Positions 1-6,259 of a stretch of DNA of 6,357 nt are shown here, one piece after another. A model generated the notes under the pieces. That model was not told the origin of the DNA. It saw only the letters and a list, made by a program, of their open reading frames with translations, and ran no database searches. A program made the position numbers and the translations under genes. The stretch's first letter is position 1, and each line of letters starts with the position of its first letter. This DNA is from Chitinophagaceae bacterium (GTDB lineage: Bacteria > Bacteroidota > Bacteroidia > Chitinophagales > Chitinophagaceae), in NCBI GenBank assembly GCA_020853515.1, contig JADYYU010000169.1, positions 1 through 6,357 on the forward strand. Direction: 5' to 3'.

Positions 1-1
1 A

Positions 2-283
2 AATACCTCTATGTCAGGGGGGAATGTAGTACAAATGGCTCAGGGCAGCCGCACTAATGATGAACAGGTAAAAGCCTTGTCAGAAACTACCGCAACGAGG
101 GTGGAAACGGGTGGTCAGTTATATGCCACTTCCTGCAGTAAATGCCATGATCTGTTTAAGCCTGCCACCCGCAGCGCCAGTTCATGGGTTGAGATCATGA
201 AAACCATGGGGCCTAAGGCAGAGCTTGAGGTGGGACCCTATTTGATGATATCTTCATACCTGATAAAAAATGCAAAAGGATAA
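2..283 (+). CDS. Small c-type cytochrome, 3' end of gene (5' end outside window)
   Basis: This is the C-terminal part of a haem c protein, likely an electron carrier in the periplasm or attached to the membrane. Counting from the ATG at 11, a single haem-binding CSKCH motif lies at residues 42-46. It is followed by a Trp (59) and by Met63 and Met66, either of which could be the distal haem ligand; the spacing in related small cytochromes favours Met66. The last segment (SSYLIKNAKG) resembles the final helix of class I cytochromes. The frame is open to the left edge, with codons for Asn-Thr-Ser before the ATG. A start at 11 would give a protein with no export signal, although haem c is attached only outside the cytoplasm, so I infer that the true start lies upstream. 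The acidic, Ser/Thr-rich first 33 residues look like a linker. The haem-domain call is firm; the exact subfamily and electron partner are unknown. Confidence 0.82.
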   Translation, partial: NTSMSGGNVVQMAQGSRTNDEQVKALSETTATRVETGGQLYATSCSKCHDLFKPATRSASSWVEIMKTMGPKAELEVGPYLMISSYLIKNAKG

Positions 284-301
284 CTAAAAATCAACAATAA
301 T

Positions 302-331
302 AAAAAATGACCGCTCAGGCGGTCATTTTTT
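302..331. terminator. Bidirectional intrinsic terminator between convergent genes
   Basis: A perfect 13-bp inverted repeat (302-314 pairing with 319-331) surrounds a TCAG loop. The core arm is TGACCGC/GCGGTCA, flanked by six A on the left and six T on the right, so it works as a hairpin plus U-tract on either strand. It sits 18 bp after the cytochrome stop codon and 20 bp beyond the stop of the minus-strand gene, as expected for a terminator shared by two convergent genes. Confidence 0.93.
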
Positions 332-351
332 ATTAAGTTCAATACTGAAGA

Positions 352-2247
352 TTAGTGATTTACAACTACTTTACGGGTAAGGTTGCCAACTGCTGATTTC
401 AAATTCAGGTTATAGATACCGTTTGGTAAAGATGCGATCTGAATATTGTCAGTGATTTTTTCAGACTTTGAAAAGTTTTTGCTGTAGATCGTTCTTCCGA
501 ACAAATCAGTGACAGATAGTTCAACTTCATTGTCGGTAGTACCTGAGTAGTTAACGGTTAATTGACTGCTTGCAGGATTAGGTGATACGATCAACGCATT
601 TACATCAGTAAATTCATTAACCTGATTTACCACACCATAACGCAAATTAATGTTGTCTATATACAGGTTGTTACCGTATCCGCTTCTACCTACAAATTTC
701 ACTAAAACATTTGCCTGACCGAGTAAACTGTTCAAACTGAGTGAATACCCTTTCCATTGAGCCGCTGTAGGGCTGAATGCAGAAGCACTTGCAGGAGCCG
801 TAGCCAATGCAACACCGCTGGCTTCCCAGATCGTTTGCCATGAATTGCCACAGTTGGTAGATGCGAGCACCTGTAATGTGTCGTACAGGCTGTTACCACC
901 TGAAGTATAATAAGTGTAAGCTTCAAAGAAATCTAACGATGCTGCTGTTTGACCAGCCATATTAATGTCCGTTTTTGGCAAATAAAGATCAAGCGCACCT
1001 GATTGGATTTCATAGAACATGCTTTCAGCAGAGCCACTACCACCGCCTTGCGAAACAGCGGCGCGATTCCAGATTTCAGAACCTACAGAAGCCACGGTAC
1101 CAAAACCGGCAGGAGGGAAGGTAGCTGATGAAAAATCTTGTGTAACAGGCACTGCTACTGCAGTAGGATAGGTTACAAACACTTTTTTGGCAGGGCTTGC
1201 CTGATTGGTCAGAGCTGCAATTGCATTAGGAGCAGAAAGGTAGCAACTGTAGGTATGGCTGCCATTGCTTAAACCGCTCAGTGCAGGCAAGTTTACGTTC
1301 GCAGTTGAACCCGGTGCCAGATTACCAGTCCAGTTTTGAGTTTGATAGGCAGCGCCATCTAAACTGTAGTTAACAACACATGAGGTCAGATTTACACTAC
1401 CCTGATTTTCGATTGAAACACCAGGACTGGCGGTGCTTACGCAACTCAGATCCTGAATACCGGTAATGTTAAGGTCAGAAGCATAAGGAGGTTTACTAAA
1501 TGCAGCCTGATGTACTGTTTTTGAAGAAGCGTCTTGTACGAAAGCCACCACACCCAACTGAGTTTTAGCATAAACATAAGCCGGTACAGCAATTGTCCAG
1601 CTCAAATTTACCACCTGACCGGCAGTCATATTAGCTAAGGTAATGCCATTCGCATCCGGATGCATTTTTCTCATTACATTTTCAAACTTCATCTCTCCGT
1701 TTGTACCGGGAGCAGCCGCAAAAGTGATCAGACTTTCGCTCAATGCAAGATACAATTTAAGATTACCAGAAACAGCCTGTGAAGCAGTGATGGTCAGATT
1801 AACGGTCACTGAATCTGTAGCCGCGTTAAACATATGGGTCAGATTCATAGAAATGGGGGAAGAGATCGCATACTCAGCATCAATTTGTGCTTGTGTCAGT
1901 GCTGCAGGAGCACCTGCGTATGCATTCGCTGTTGCCGGCATTTTGCTAGTGTCACCGTCCATTACGCCAAAAGGTACACCACTTACGCCATATACAGTAA
2001 CCCGGGTAGCCACATCAGATTGATTTGCTGCATTCATCGGATCTACACCTGGCCATGATGTCTGGTATTTCAATGGAATCACCTTACTGGTATTTTGATC
2101 CAGCAAAGCATTAAAAGTGGGGTTCTGAGCAGCGCATGGAGGGCAGCTCGCATTGGTAAATTCCTCTACAAGCACCATTCGTTGTACCTGCGCATTCGCA
2201 GATAACAAGGCACCCATAGCAAAAACAGATAGTAGTAGTTTTTTCAT
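352..2247 (-). CDS. Omp28-type secreted protein with CPPC thioredoxin-like motif and T9SS sorting domain
   Basis: A 631-residue multidomain exported protein. Residues 1-19 form a signal peptide (cleavage probably ANA|Q). Residues 20 to about 255 match the Omp28-related family: a thioredoxin-like start with EEFTNASCPPC (Cys35, Cys38), a candidate cis-proline in GVP (Pro92), then a beta-rich part. Residues about 258-360 look like a CARDB/Ig-like repeat, and about 370-542 like the jelly-roll 'cleaved adhesin' or choice-of-anchor type ending in LYIDNINL. Residues about 548-631 are a T9SS type A sorting domain (SPNPASS at 555-561, GIYNL near 610). I infer secretion to the surface or medium, where the CPPC pair could act in thiol-disulfide exchange; the substrate is unknown. 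The start is supported by the MKK signal peptide and by a -7 element 22 nt upstream. It is divergent from the gene at 2366 and convergent with the cytochrome gene. Domain limits beyond the N- and C-termini are approximate. Confidence 0.88.
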   Translation of the reverse strand: MKKLLLSVFAMGALLSANAQVQRMVLVEEFTNASCPPCAAQNPTFNALLDQNTSKVIPLKYQTSWPGVDPMNAANQSDVATRVTVYGVSGVPFGVMDGDTSKMPATANAYAGAPAALTQAQIDAEYAISSPISMNLTHMFNAATDSVTVNLTITASQAVSGNLKLYLALSESLITFAAAPGTNGEMKFENVMRKMHPDANGITLANMTAGQVVNLSWTIAVPAYVYAKTQLGVVAFVQDASSKTVHQAAFSKPPYASDLNITGIQDLSCVSTASPGVSIENQGSVNLTSCVVNYSLDGAAYQTQNWTGNLAPGSTANVNLPALSGLSNGSHTYSCYLSAPNAIAALTNQASPAKKVFVTYPTAVAVPVTQDFSSATFPPAGFGTVASVGSEIWNRAAVSQGGGSGSAESMFYEIQSGALDLYLPKTDINMAGQTAASLDFFEAYTYYTSGGNSLYDTLQVLASTNCGNSWQTIWEASGVALATAPASASAFSPTAAQWKGYSLSLNSLLGQANVLVKFVGRSGYGNNLYIDNINLRYGVVNQVNEFTDVNALIVSPNPASSQLTVNYSGTTDNEVELSVTDLFGRTIYSKNFSKSEKITDNIQIASLPNGIYNLNLKSAVGNLTRKVVVNH

Positions 2248-2269
2248 TTTTTTGTTTTTATTTTAGTCA

Positions 2270-2277
2270 CAAATATA
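2270..2277 (-). promoter_or_regulatory. Bacteroidota -7 promoter element for the Omp28-type gene
   Basis: Read on the minus strand this is TATATTTG, an exact match to the TAnnTTTG element used by the primary sigma factor of Bacteroidota. It ends 22 nt before the ATG at 2247, implying a leader of roughly 15-20 nt. No good TTG -33 element lies about 20 bp upstream, where the DNA is T-rich. The leader is A-rich and has no Shine-Dalgarno sequence, as is usual in this phylum. Confidence 0.55.
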
Positions 2278-2338
2278 CTTCATTCCCACTTTATTAAAAA
2301 AATTTAACAAAAATATGTTCTCCATAATATAATAAATA

Positions 2339-2346
2339 GTAATTTG
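2339..2346 (+). promoter_or_regulatory. Possible degenerate -7 element for the 2366 gene
   Basis: The only TTTG at a suitable distance before the plus-strand start is in GTAATTTG, 19 nt upstream of ATG 2366. It lacks the TA at the expected spacing; a TA is present if one spacer base is missing (TAATTTG). No convincing -33 element is visible. This is a weak call resting mainly on position. Confidence 0.25.
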
Positions 2347-2365
2347 CACTCTATAAACATTTACG

Positions 2366-3064
2366 ATGATGAAAAAATTAATCTTATCAACAATTTTCGC
2401 CGCTGTCAGCAGTCTGTCATTTGCACAGATCACTTTGTGGAAAGATACTGTAGAAGTGTTGAATCTCAACAAGCCCTTAAGCGGTTATGCCTTGTTTGAC
2501 ACACTCTATAATAATACTAACAGTCCGATTACAATTACCTGGAATAAATTAAGTGATGACTTGCTGTTTGGCTGGTCTGGTACAGGAATTTGTCAGAACG
2601 GTACATGCTATCAGTATGACAATGCGCAGCATCCCTTTACGATACCGGCAAACGGTAAAGGTGAAATTGATGTGATGATGAACATCGCAGCCAATGCTAC
2701 CAACGGATGCAGCTATGTGACCGTTGAATTTTCAGAACCTGGTGTTGTTGCAAAAAAGAATATTACGTATAAATTTTGTACAAATATTGCGGCTGCTACC
2801 AAAGATCTGGACGCAAACAACTTCGTGTCTGTTTATCCTAATCCGGCCAGTAACTTTATTTACCTGAATATTCTGGATCCTAAAGTTACCGACATACAGG
2901 TTGTCAATGTGATTGGCAAAAAAATATACCATTATGACGTGGATGCCACTACACCAAACCCAATGAGAGTGCCACTGGATAATATTGCAAAAGGAATCTA
3001 TTTACTGCAGTTCACCGATAATAACGGTAAACTGATCGGCGTAAAACGAGTGACCAAACAATAA
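2366..3064 (+). CDS. Small secreted protein with four cysteines and T9SS type A sorting domain
   Basis: A 232-residue exported protein. Residues 1-20 are a signal peptide ending SFA|Q. Residues about 22-140 form a beta-rich domain I cannot name with certainty; it holds the segment GWSGTGICQNGTCYQYD, with Cys76 and Cys81, and two further cysteines at 115 and 138, so two disulfides are possible. Residues about 150-232 are a T9SS sorting domain with YPNPAS (157-162) and KGIYLLQF near the end. T9SS proteins with a W...IC...CY motif of this sort seem to recur in Bacteroidota, without known function (from memory). Two adjacent ATGs (2366, 2369) are possible; the second gives the more usual MKK start. 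The gene is divergent from the Omp28-type gene across 118 bp, and both products should use the same secretion route. No Shine-Dalgarno sequence is seen. A terminator follows 22 bp after the stop. Confidence 0.85.
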   Translation: MMKKLILSTIFAAVSSLSFAQITLWKDTVEVLNLNKPLSGYALFDTLYNNTNSPITITWNKLSDDLLFGWSGTGICQNGTCYQYDNAQHPFTIPANGKGEIDVMMNIAANATNGCSYVTVEFSEPGVVAKKNITYKFCTNIAAATKDLDANNFVSVYPNPASNFIYLNILDPKVTDIQVVNVIGKKIYHYDVDATTPNPMRVPLDNIAKGIYLLQFTDNNGKLIGVKRVTKQ

Positions 3065-3085
3065 TAATAAATTTATTTAATGATC

Positions 3086-3123
3086 AAAAAAATGACTTTC
3101 TTTGTGAAGGTCATTTTTTTTTT
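3086..3123 (+). terminator. Intrinsic terminator of the 2366-3064 gene
   Basis: Inverted repeat: 3086-3100 pairs with 3106-3120 (15 bp, one G-T wobble) around a TTTGT loop, followed by a run of T to 3123. The outer arm is seven A then TGAC on the left and GTCA then T on the right. It closes the T9SS cargo gene and separates it from xth. The A-tract side could also stop minus-strand transcripts, but no minus-strand gene arrives here. Confidence 0.88.
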
Positions 3124-3142
3124 GGAAAAAAATGTCTGCACC

Positions 3143-3190
3143 ACACTTAAATCCACCCACACTTAAATCCACCCACACTTAAATTCACCC
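3143..3190. repeat. Three 16-bp tandem repeats upstream of xth
   Basis: The unit ACACTTAAATCCACCC occurs three times head to tail (3143-3158, 3159-3174, 3175-3190). The first two copies are identical and the third has one change (C to T at 3185). The array ends 16 bp before the xth ATG, so it lies either in the promoter region or in the untranslated leader. The G-poor, CA-rich sequence on the plus strand differs from the surrounding AT-rich spacer. Its function is unknown: it could be a binding array, a leader element, or a neutral slippage product. Confidence 0.9.
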
Positions 3191-3206
3191 GCAAGTAATA
3201 CATACC

Positions 3207-3974
3207 ATGAAAATAGTTTCATACAACGTAAACGGCATCCGTTCGGCCATGAGCAAAGGACTGCTTGAATGGATACAGCAAGACCAGGCCGATATTTATT
3301 GTTTTCAGGAAACCAAAGCCCATGAAGCTGATATCGATAAAGCGAGCTTTGAAAAGCTAGGTTATCATACTTATTTTTTTTCTGCTCAAAAAAAAGGATA
3401 TAGCGGCGTTGGGGTCATTACTAAAATTAAGCCCAATGATGTCATTTTCGGATGCGGATTTGAGCAGGCTGATTTCGAAGGCCGGGTGTTGCAGCTTTCC
3501 TTTGATGAGTTTGACCTCATCAACACCTACTTTCCGAGCGGTAGCAGCGGGGAAGAAAGGCAAGGGTATAAAATGCGTTTTCTGGCAGATTATATCGCAT
3601 GGCTACAAGGAAAACTTGCCAGTCCCAATACCCGATTGGTAGTGGCCGGCGACTACAATATCTGTCATCAGCCCATAGATATTCATGATCCGAAAGGCAA
3701 CCGCAATTCAAGTGGTTTTTTACCTGAAGAGCGGGCATGGATGGACGACTTTTTTGCCTGTGAAATGGTAGACAGCTTCCGGCAAATTAATCCACACCCA
3801 CATCAATACACCTGGTGGAGTTTCAGGGCGAACGCACGTACTAATAATAAGGGTTGGCGGATAGACTACATAAATGTGTCAAAAGCGCTTAAAGAAAATA
3901 TTGCCGATGCTGCGATCTATGCCGATGCAAAACACTCTGACCATTGTCCGGTGATGCTGCAGCTCAAATTTTAA
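3207..3974 (+). CDS. xth: Exodeoxyribonuclease III (AP endonuclease, EEP superfamily)
   Basis: A 255-residue cytoplasmic DNA repair enzyme. The family cuts DNA 5' of abasic sites and has 3'-5' exonuclease and 3'-phosphatase activity in base excision repair. All hallmark residues of the endonuclease/exonuclease/phosphatase fold are present: Asn7 in SYNVNG, Glu35 in QETK (metal ligand), Tyr108 in NTYFPSG, Asp149 and Asn151 in GDYN, Asp220 in GWRIDY, and the Asp245-His246 pair in SDHCPV. The length fits the usual 250-270 residues, and the first Met gives the canonical MKIVSYNVNG start. No Shine-Dalgarno sequence or clear TAnnTTTG promoter is visible; three 16-bp repeats lie just upstream. The stop codon is 2 bp from the end of the convergent lipoprotein gene. 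A T8 and an A8 run inside the gene (3374-3395) are possible slippage sites. The bacterial Xth subgroup is well supported; xthA or exoA naming would be equivalent. Confidence 0.97.
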   Translation: MKIVSYNVNGIRSAMSKGLLEWIQQDQADIYCFQETKAHEADIDKASFEKLGYHTYFFSAQKKGYSGVGVITKIKPNDVIFGCGFEQADFEGRVLQLSFDEFDLINTYFPSGSSGEERQGYKMRFLADYIAWLQGKLASPNTRLVVAGDYNICHQPIDIHDPKGNRNSSGFLPEERAWMDDFFACEMVDSFRQINPHPHQYTWWSFRANARTNNKGWRIDYINVSKALKENIADAAIYADAKHSDHCPVMLQLKF

Positions 3975-3976
3975 GA

Positions 3977-4711
3977 TCATTCAGCACTGATAAATTTAAA
4001 GGCATCCTGCGCATTGATGATCATATCATTGATCCAGGCTTTATCGCTGGCCAGCGTACTGTGATGAATTGCACCCGTATTAAAGTCTATCACCGGGGAG
4101 TTATACATACTGTTGAGGTCAAATTCAAGATTCAATGTTTTGCTGCTGCCGCTCACTGTCATATTTATGGGAACTGAAACTGTTGAGTAAGCAAGGTCTG
4201 TACCTAAATGATATTGCAGATCCAGGGTGTCTCCGATCGTATTAATAAATCTGCCTTCATGCTTCATAAACAGGTAACCGGTATTCCAGTTCCAGATCAT
4301 GTTATAAGCAGGATCGAGATCTCCGTCCTGAGCGCCATTGTGATTTCTTGCTGAGTCGATGCCGAGATTAAATCGAATACTTTTGTAGACTGCATTCGGC
4401 AATAAGCCGGCAGAGATCACCGAAAAATTTTGCGTATCAAAAGCGTCTATCAGATCGTAATTGCCCAGCTTAATATCTTCATTATTATCTGTAGTTAAAA
4501 TAACATTGCTCACATAATATTTGAGCATGCTTACATTATAGATATTACCTGCTGCATTGGTATAATTGTATTTGCCATATTCAACCGGCTGGCCGGCTAC
4601 AGTATTCTGAAAATGGATTGTCACATTCCCTGATTCAGGAATGGTGGTGGTATTTTTTTTACAGGAAAAGAAGAAAAGGACCGAGCTTGCAAACAGCAAA
4701 TATTTTTTCAT
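3977..4711 (-). CDS. MbnP-like lipoprotein (putative copper-binding family)
   Basis: A 244-residue exported lipoprotein. Residues 1-16 are a short signal ending FFFS, with lipobox Cys17 followed by Lys-Lys, which suggests anchoring in a membrane facing the periplasm or the surface. The rest resembles the MbnP domain, best recognised by FNLGID (114-119), the tryptophan cluster IWNWNTGYLFMKHEG (139-153) and YHLGTD (167-172). MbnP was described as a periplasmic partner of methanobactin export in methanotrophs and is related to copper-binding CorA proteins, in which a Trp is oxidised to kynurenine by the dihaem enzyme MbnH. Whether that applies here is open: no MbnH-like gene is in the window, and the family is widespread in Bacteroidota. 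The gene has an exact -7 element 17 nt upstream and ends 2 bp from xth, convergent. The family call rests on remembered motif patterns, not on a search. Confidence 0.78.
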   Translation of the reverse strand: MKKYLLFASSVLFFFSCKKNTTTIPESGNVTIHFQNTVAGQPVEYGKYNYTNAAGNIYNVSMLKYYVSNVILTTDNNEDIKLGNYDLIDAFDTQNFSVISAGLLPNAVYKSIRFNLGIDSARNHNGAQDGDLDPAYNMIWNWNTGYLFMKHEGRFINTIGDTLDLQYHLGTDLAYSTVSVPINMTVSGSSKTLNLEFDLNSMYNSPVIDFNTGAIHHSTLASDKAWINDMIINAQDAFKFISAE

Positions 4712-4728
4712 AAATCTGAATTATATAC

Positions 4729-4736
4729 CAAAGTTA
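4729..4736 (-). promoter_or_regulatory. Bacteroidota -7 promoter element for the MbnP-like gene
   Basis: On the minus strand this reads TAACTTTG, an exact TAnnTTTG match, ending 17 nt before the ATG at 4711. It implies a very short leader of about 10-13 nt. No clear TTG -33 element is present about 20 bp upstream. It suggests that the lipoprotein gene has its own promoter and does not depend only on read-through from the upstream DUF4159 gene. Confidence 0.55.
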
Positions 4737-4782
4737 GGGAAAAAAGTTTAAACGAAGATTTTTAAGCTGACTCTTTGCGACT

Positions 4783-4811
4783 GTGACAACTTACCTGAGA
4801 GTTGCCGTCAC
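4783..4811. other. Imperfect inverted repeat in the 188-bp spacer (4712-4899)
   Basis: Arms GTGAC (4783-4787) and GTCAC (4807-4811) continue inward as AACT/AGTT, with a 3-nt bulge (GCC) and an 8-nt loop. No T-run follows on either strand, so it does not look like a standard terminator. It lies between two minus-strand genes and could be a weak transcript-end structure, a protein site or chance. The rest of the 188-bp spacer holds the -7 element near 4729 and no gene I can support. Confidence 0.4.
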
Positions 4812-4899
4812 CAGACTTATGCGATCGTTTGGAAAACGTTTTTCGACCCTTTCAAATTCCATTTTGCTAAAATACCTGCTGCTACGTCCGGATCAATAT

Positions 4900-5553
4900 T
4901 TATTTTACCGTAAACGCATACTGTACTAAGTTAGCTCCCATGCGCAGTGCAAGTTGTCGCTTTTCTTCAGGATCTTTATGTACCTCCGGGTCTTCCCAAC
5001 CATCATTCAGATCGGTTTCTACGGTGTAAAAACAAACCAGCCTGCCCTGATAAATCAGTCCGTATCCTTTTGGGGGTTTATTATCATGCTCATGGATCTT
5101 TGGCAAGCCATTGGCAAAATCAAACTTTTGATGATAGACAGGATGCGAAAAGGGCAACTCCACAAAGTCAAGTTCCGGAAAAACTTTCTTCATGGCCGGT
5201 CTGATAAACTTATCCAGTCCATAATTATCATCTACGTGCAAAAAACCACCAGCCATCAGATAGGTTCTTAAATTTTGGGCTTCGGCATCGTTAAATGTGA
5301 TACGGCCATGACCGGTGGCGAAGATGACGGGATAATTGAGTAGTTCGCGGCTACCGGCTTCTACCTGTGCTTCCTGTAAGTCAAATTGTGTGTTGAGATT
5401 TTGGTTGCAGAAGCGGGCCAGATTTTTTAAAGCCGTTGGATTGGCATACCAATCACCACCACCGCCGTACACCAGCAAACCCAGCTTCAGTTTCTGACCC
5501 TGCACCAGAAAAGCGCAGCTAATTAAACTAATTATTAGAATCGTTTTTTTCAT
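4900..5553 (-). CDS. Exported DUF4159 domain protein
   Basis: A 217-residue protein with a signal peptide (residues 1-19, probable cut VQG|Q) followed by one DUF4159 domain. The family has a fold related to class I glutamine amidotransferases and no established function. Visible conserved blocks are VYGGGGDWY (28-36), FATGHGRITF (78-87), GGFLHVDDNYGLD (102-114), the HPVYH stretch and KIHEHDNKPPKGYG in the middle, and FYTVETDLNDGWED followed by LRMGANLVQY at the end. An LISC sequence at 10-13 resembles a lipobox, but hydrophobic residues continue after it, so ordinary signal peptidase cleavage is more likely. The ATG overlaps the rsmE stop by 4 bp (ATGA), indicating cotranscription and probably translational coupling. 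An operon with rsmE and a zinc metallopeptidase gives no direct clue to its role. The protein probably acts in the periplasm. Confidence 0.9.
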   Translation of the reverse strand: MKKTILIISLISCAFLVQGQKLKLGLLVYGGGGDWYANPTALKNLARFCNQNLNTQFDLQEAQVEAGSRELLNYPVIFATGHGRITFNDAEAQNLRTYLMAGGFLHVDDNYGLDKFIRPAMKKVFPELDFVELPFSHPVYHQKFDFANGLPKIHEHDNKPPKGYGLIYQGRLVCFYTVETDLNDGWEDPEVHKDPEEKRQLALRMGANLVQYAFTVK

Positions 5554-6254
5554 TGAATGGCATTAAAAAGAGTACATACATAGAGTCCGGCGGTTTCGGT
5601 TCGCAGGCGGTTATGTCCAAGCTGTACCGGCACAAACTGATGTTGTAAACACAAATGTACTTCATCTTGTGTAAAGTCGCCTTCCGGACCAATCAGAAAC
5701 AGCGTATGGCGGGCTGCTTTTAACACTTCATTCAATGGCTGTCTTTCATATTCAAGGCCGCAATAGGCAATATATTTTTGTTGATCTGGCAGATTTACAA
5801 TCTCATTGATTGGAGCAGGATCATTCAGTACAGGTAAAATTGACTGCTGTGATTGCAGCATTGCGGCCACCAATATTTTTTCAAAGCGTTCTTTTTTAAA
5901 AAAAGTTCTTTCGCTGCGATGACTCAGCAAGGGGGTAATTTGTTCAATTCCCAGTTCAGCCGCCTTCTCTAAAAACCATTCCATCCGGGCTGCATTTTTG
6001 GTAAAAGCAATAGCAATGTGTAAATGCGGGCTGCGCTGCTTGTCAGTGCTGAGAGCTGCAATTTCAAGATCGGCTGCTCTTTTAGTGACGTGCTTCAGTA
6101 TAGCTTCAGCTCGCTGACCGTTGCCGTTTACCAGGCAAATCGTTTCACCTTCTTTCATACGCAGCACATTCAGTATATAATGCATGTTGGCATCACTTAA
6201 AGTAAGCGGTCCTGCCCCGTCAAAATGTTCGTAAAAAAATGGAAGTTGACTCAT
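5550..6254 (-). CDS. rsmE: 16S rRNA (uracil1498-N3)-methyltransferase RsmE
   Basis: A 234-residue cytoplasmic SPOUT-class methyltransferase that, by family knowledge, uses S-adenosylmethionine to methylate N3 of U1498 in 16S rRNA within the assembled small subunit. The N-terminal PUA-like part (about 1-70) has the typical HYILNVLRMKEGE (25-37). The SPOUT part follows, with KAAELGIEQITPLLSHRSER (97-116), LIGPEGDFT (187-195) and the cofactor-binding knot near the end, LRTETA (217-222). The length is normal for the family and no key residue is missing. The start is fixed by the spacing: 5 nt after the stop of the upstream metallopeptidase gene. The stop overlaps the start of the DUF4159 gene by 4 bp, so the three genes form a tight minus-strand operon. 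No internal promoter is visible. Confidence 0.96.
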   Translation of the reverse strand: MSQLPFFYEHFDGAGPLTLSDANMHYILNVLRMKEGETICLVNGNGQRAEAILKHVTKRAADLEIAALSTDKQRSPHLHIAIAFTKNAARMEWFLEKAAELGIEQITPLLSHRSERTFFKKERFEKILVAAMLQSQQSILPVLNDPAPINEIVNLPDQQKYIAYCGLEYERQPLNEVLKAARHTLFLIGPEGDFTQDEVHLCLQHQFVPVQLGHNRLRTETAGLYVCTLFNAIQ

Positions 6255-6259
6255 AACAA

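Noticed and set aside
11..13. ATG at position 11 as the true start of the cytochrome gene
   Set aside because: The frame is open to the window edge and a start here would leave a haem c protein without an export signal, so the gene is treated as truncated by the window.
1643..2023. 126-codon open frame on the plus strand inside the Omp28-type gene
   Set aside because: It is antisense to a well-supported coding region with clear domain motifs, has no promoter or start context, and its translation resembles no family I know.
2263..2472. 69-codon minus-strand frame across the divergent promoter region
   Set aside because: It overlaps the signal peptide region of the 2366 gene and the -7 element of the Omp28-type gene, is low in complexity, and has no recognisable domain.
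3143..3190. CRISPR-like interpretation of the 16-bp repeats
   Set aside because: The units are directly adjacent with no spacers and are shorter than CRISPR repeats, and no cas gene is nearby.
3944..4177. 77-codon plus-strand frame spanning the xth end and the lipoprotein gene
   Set aside because: It begins inside xth and runs antisense to the MbnP-like gene, with no motif or start signal.
4791..4862. 23-residue minus-strand open frame (MEFERVEKRF...) in the 188-bp spacer
   Set aside because: It is short, has no promoter or ribosome signal, overlaps the hairpin, and frames of this size are expected by chance.
4954..5271. 105-codon and nearby 85-codon plus-strand frames opposite the DUF4159 gene
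   Set aside because: They are shadows of the DUF4159 coding strand, whose conserved motifs are clear; no independent signals support them.
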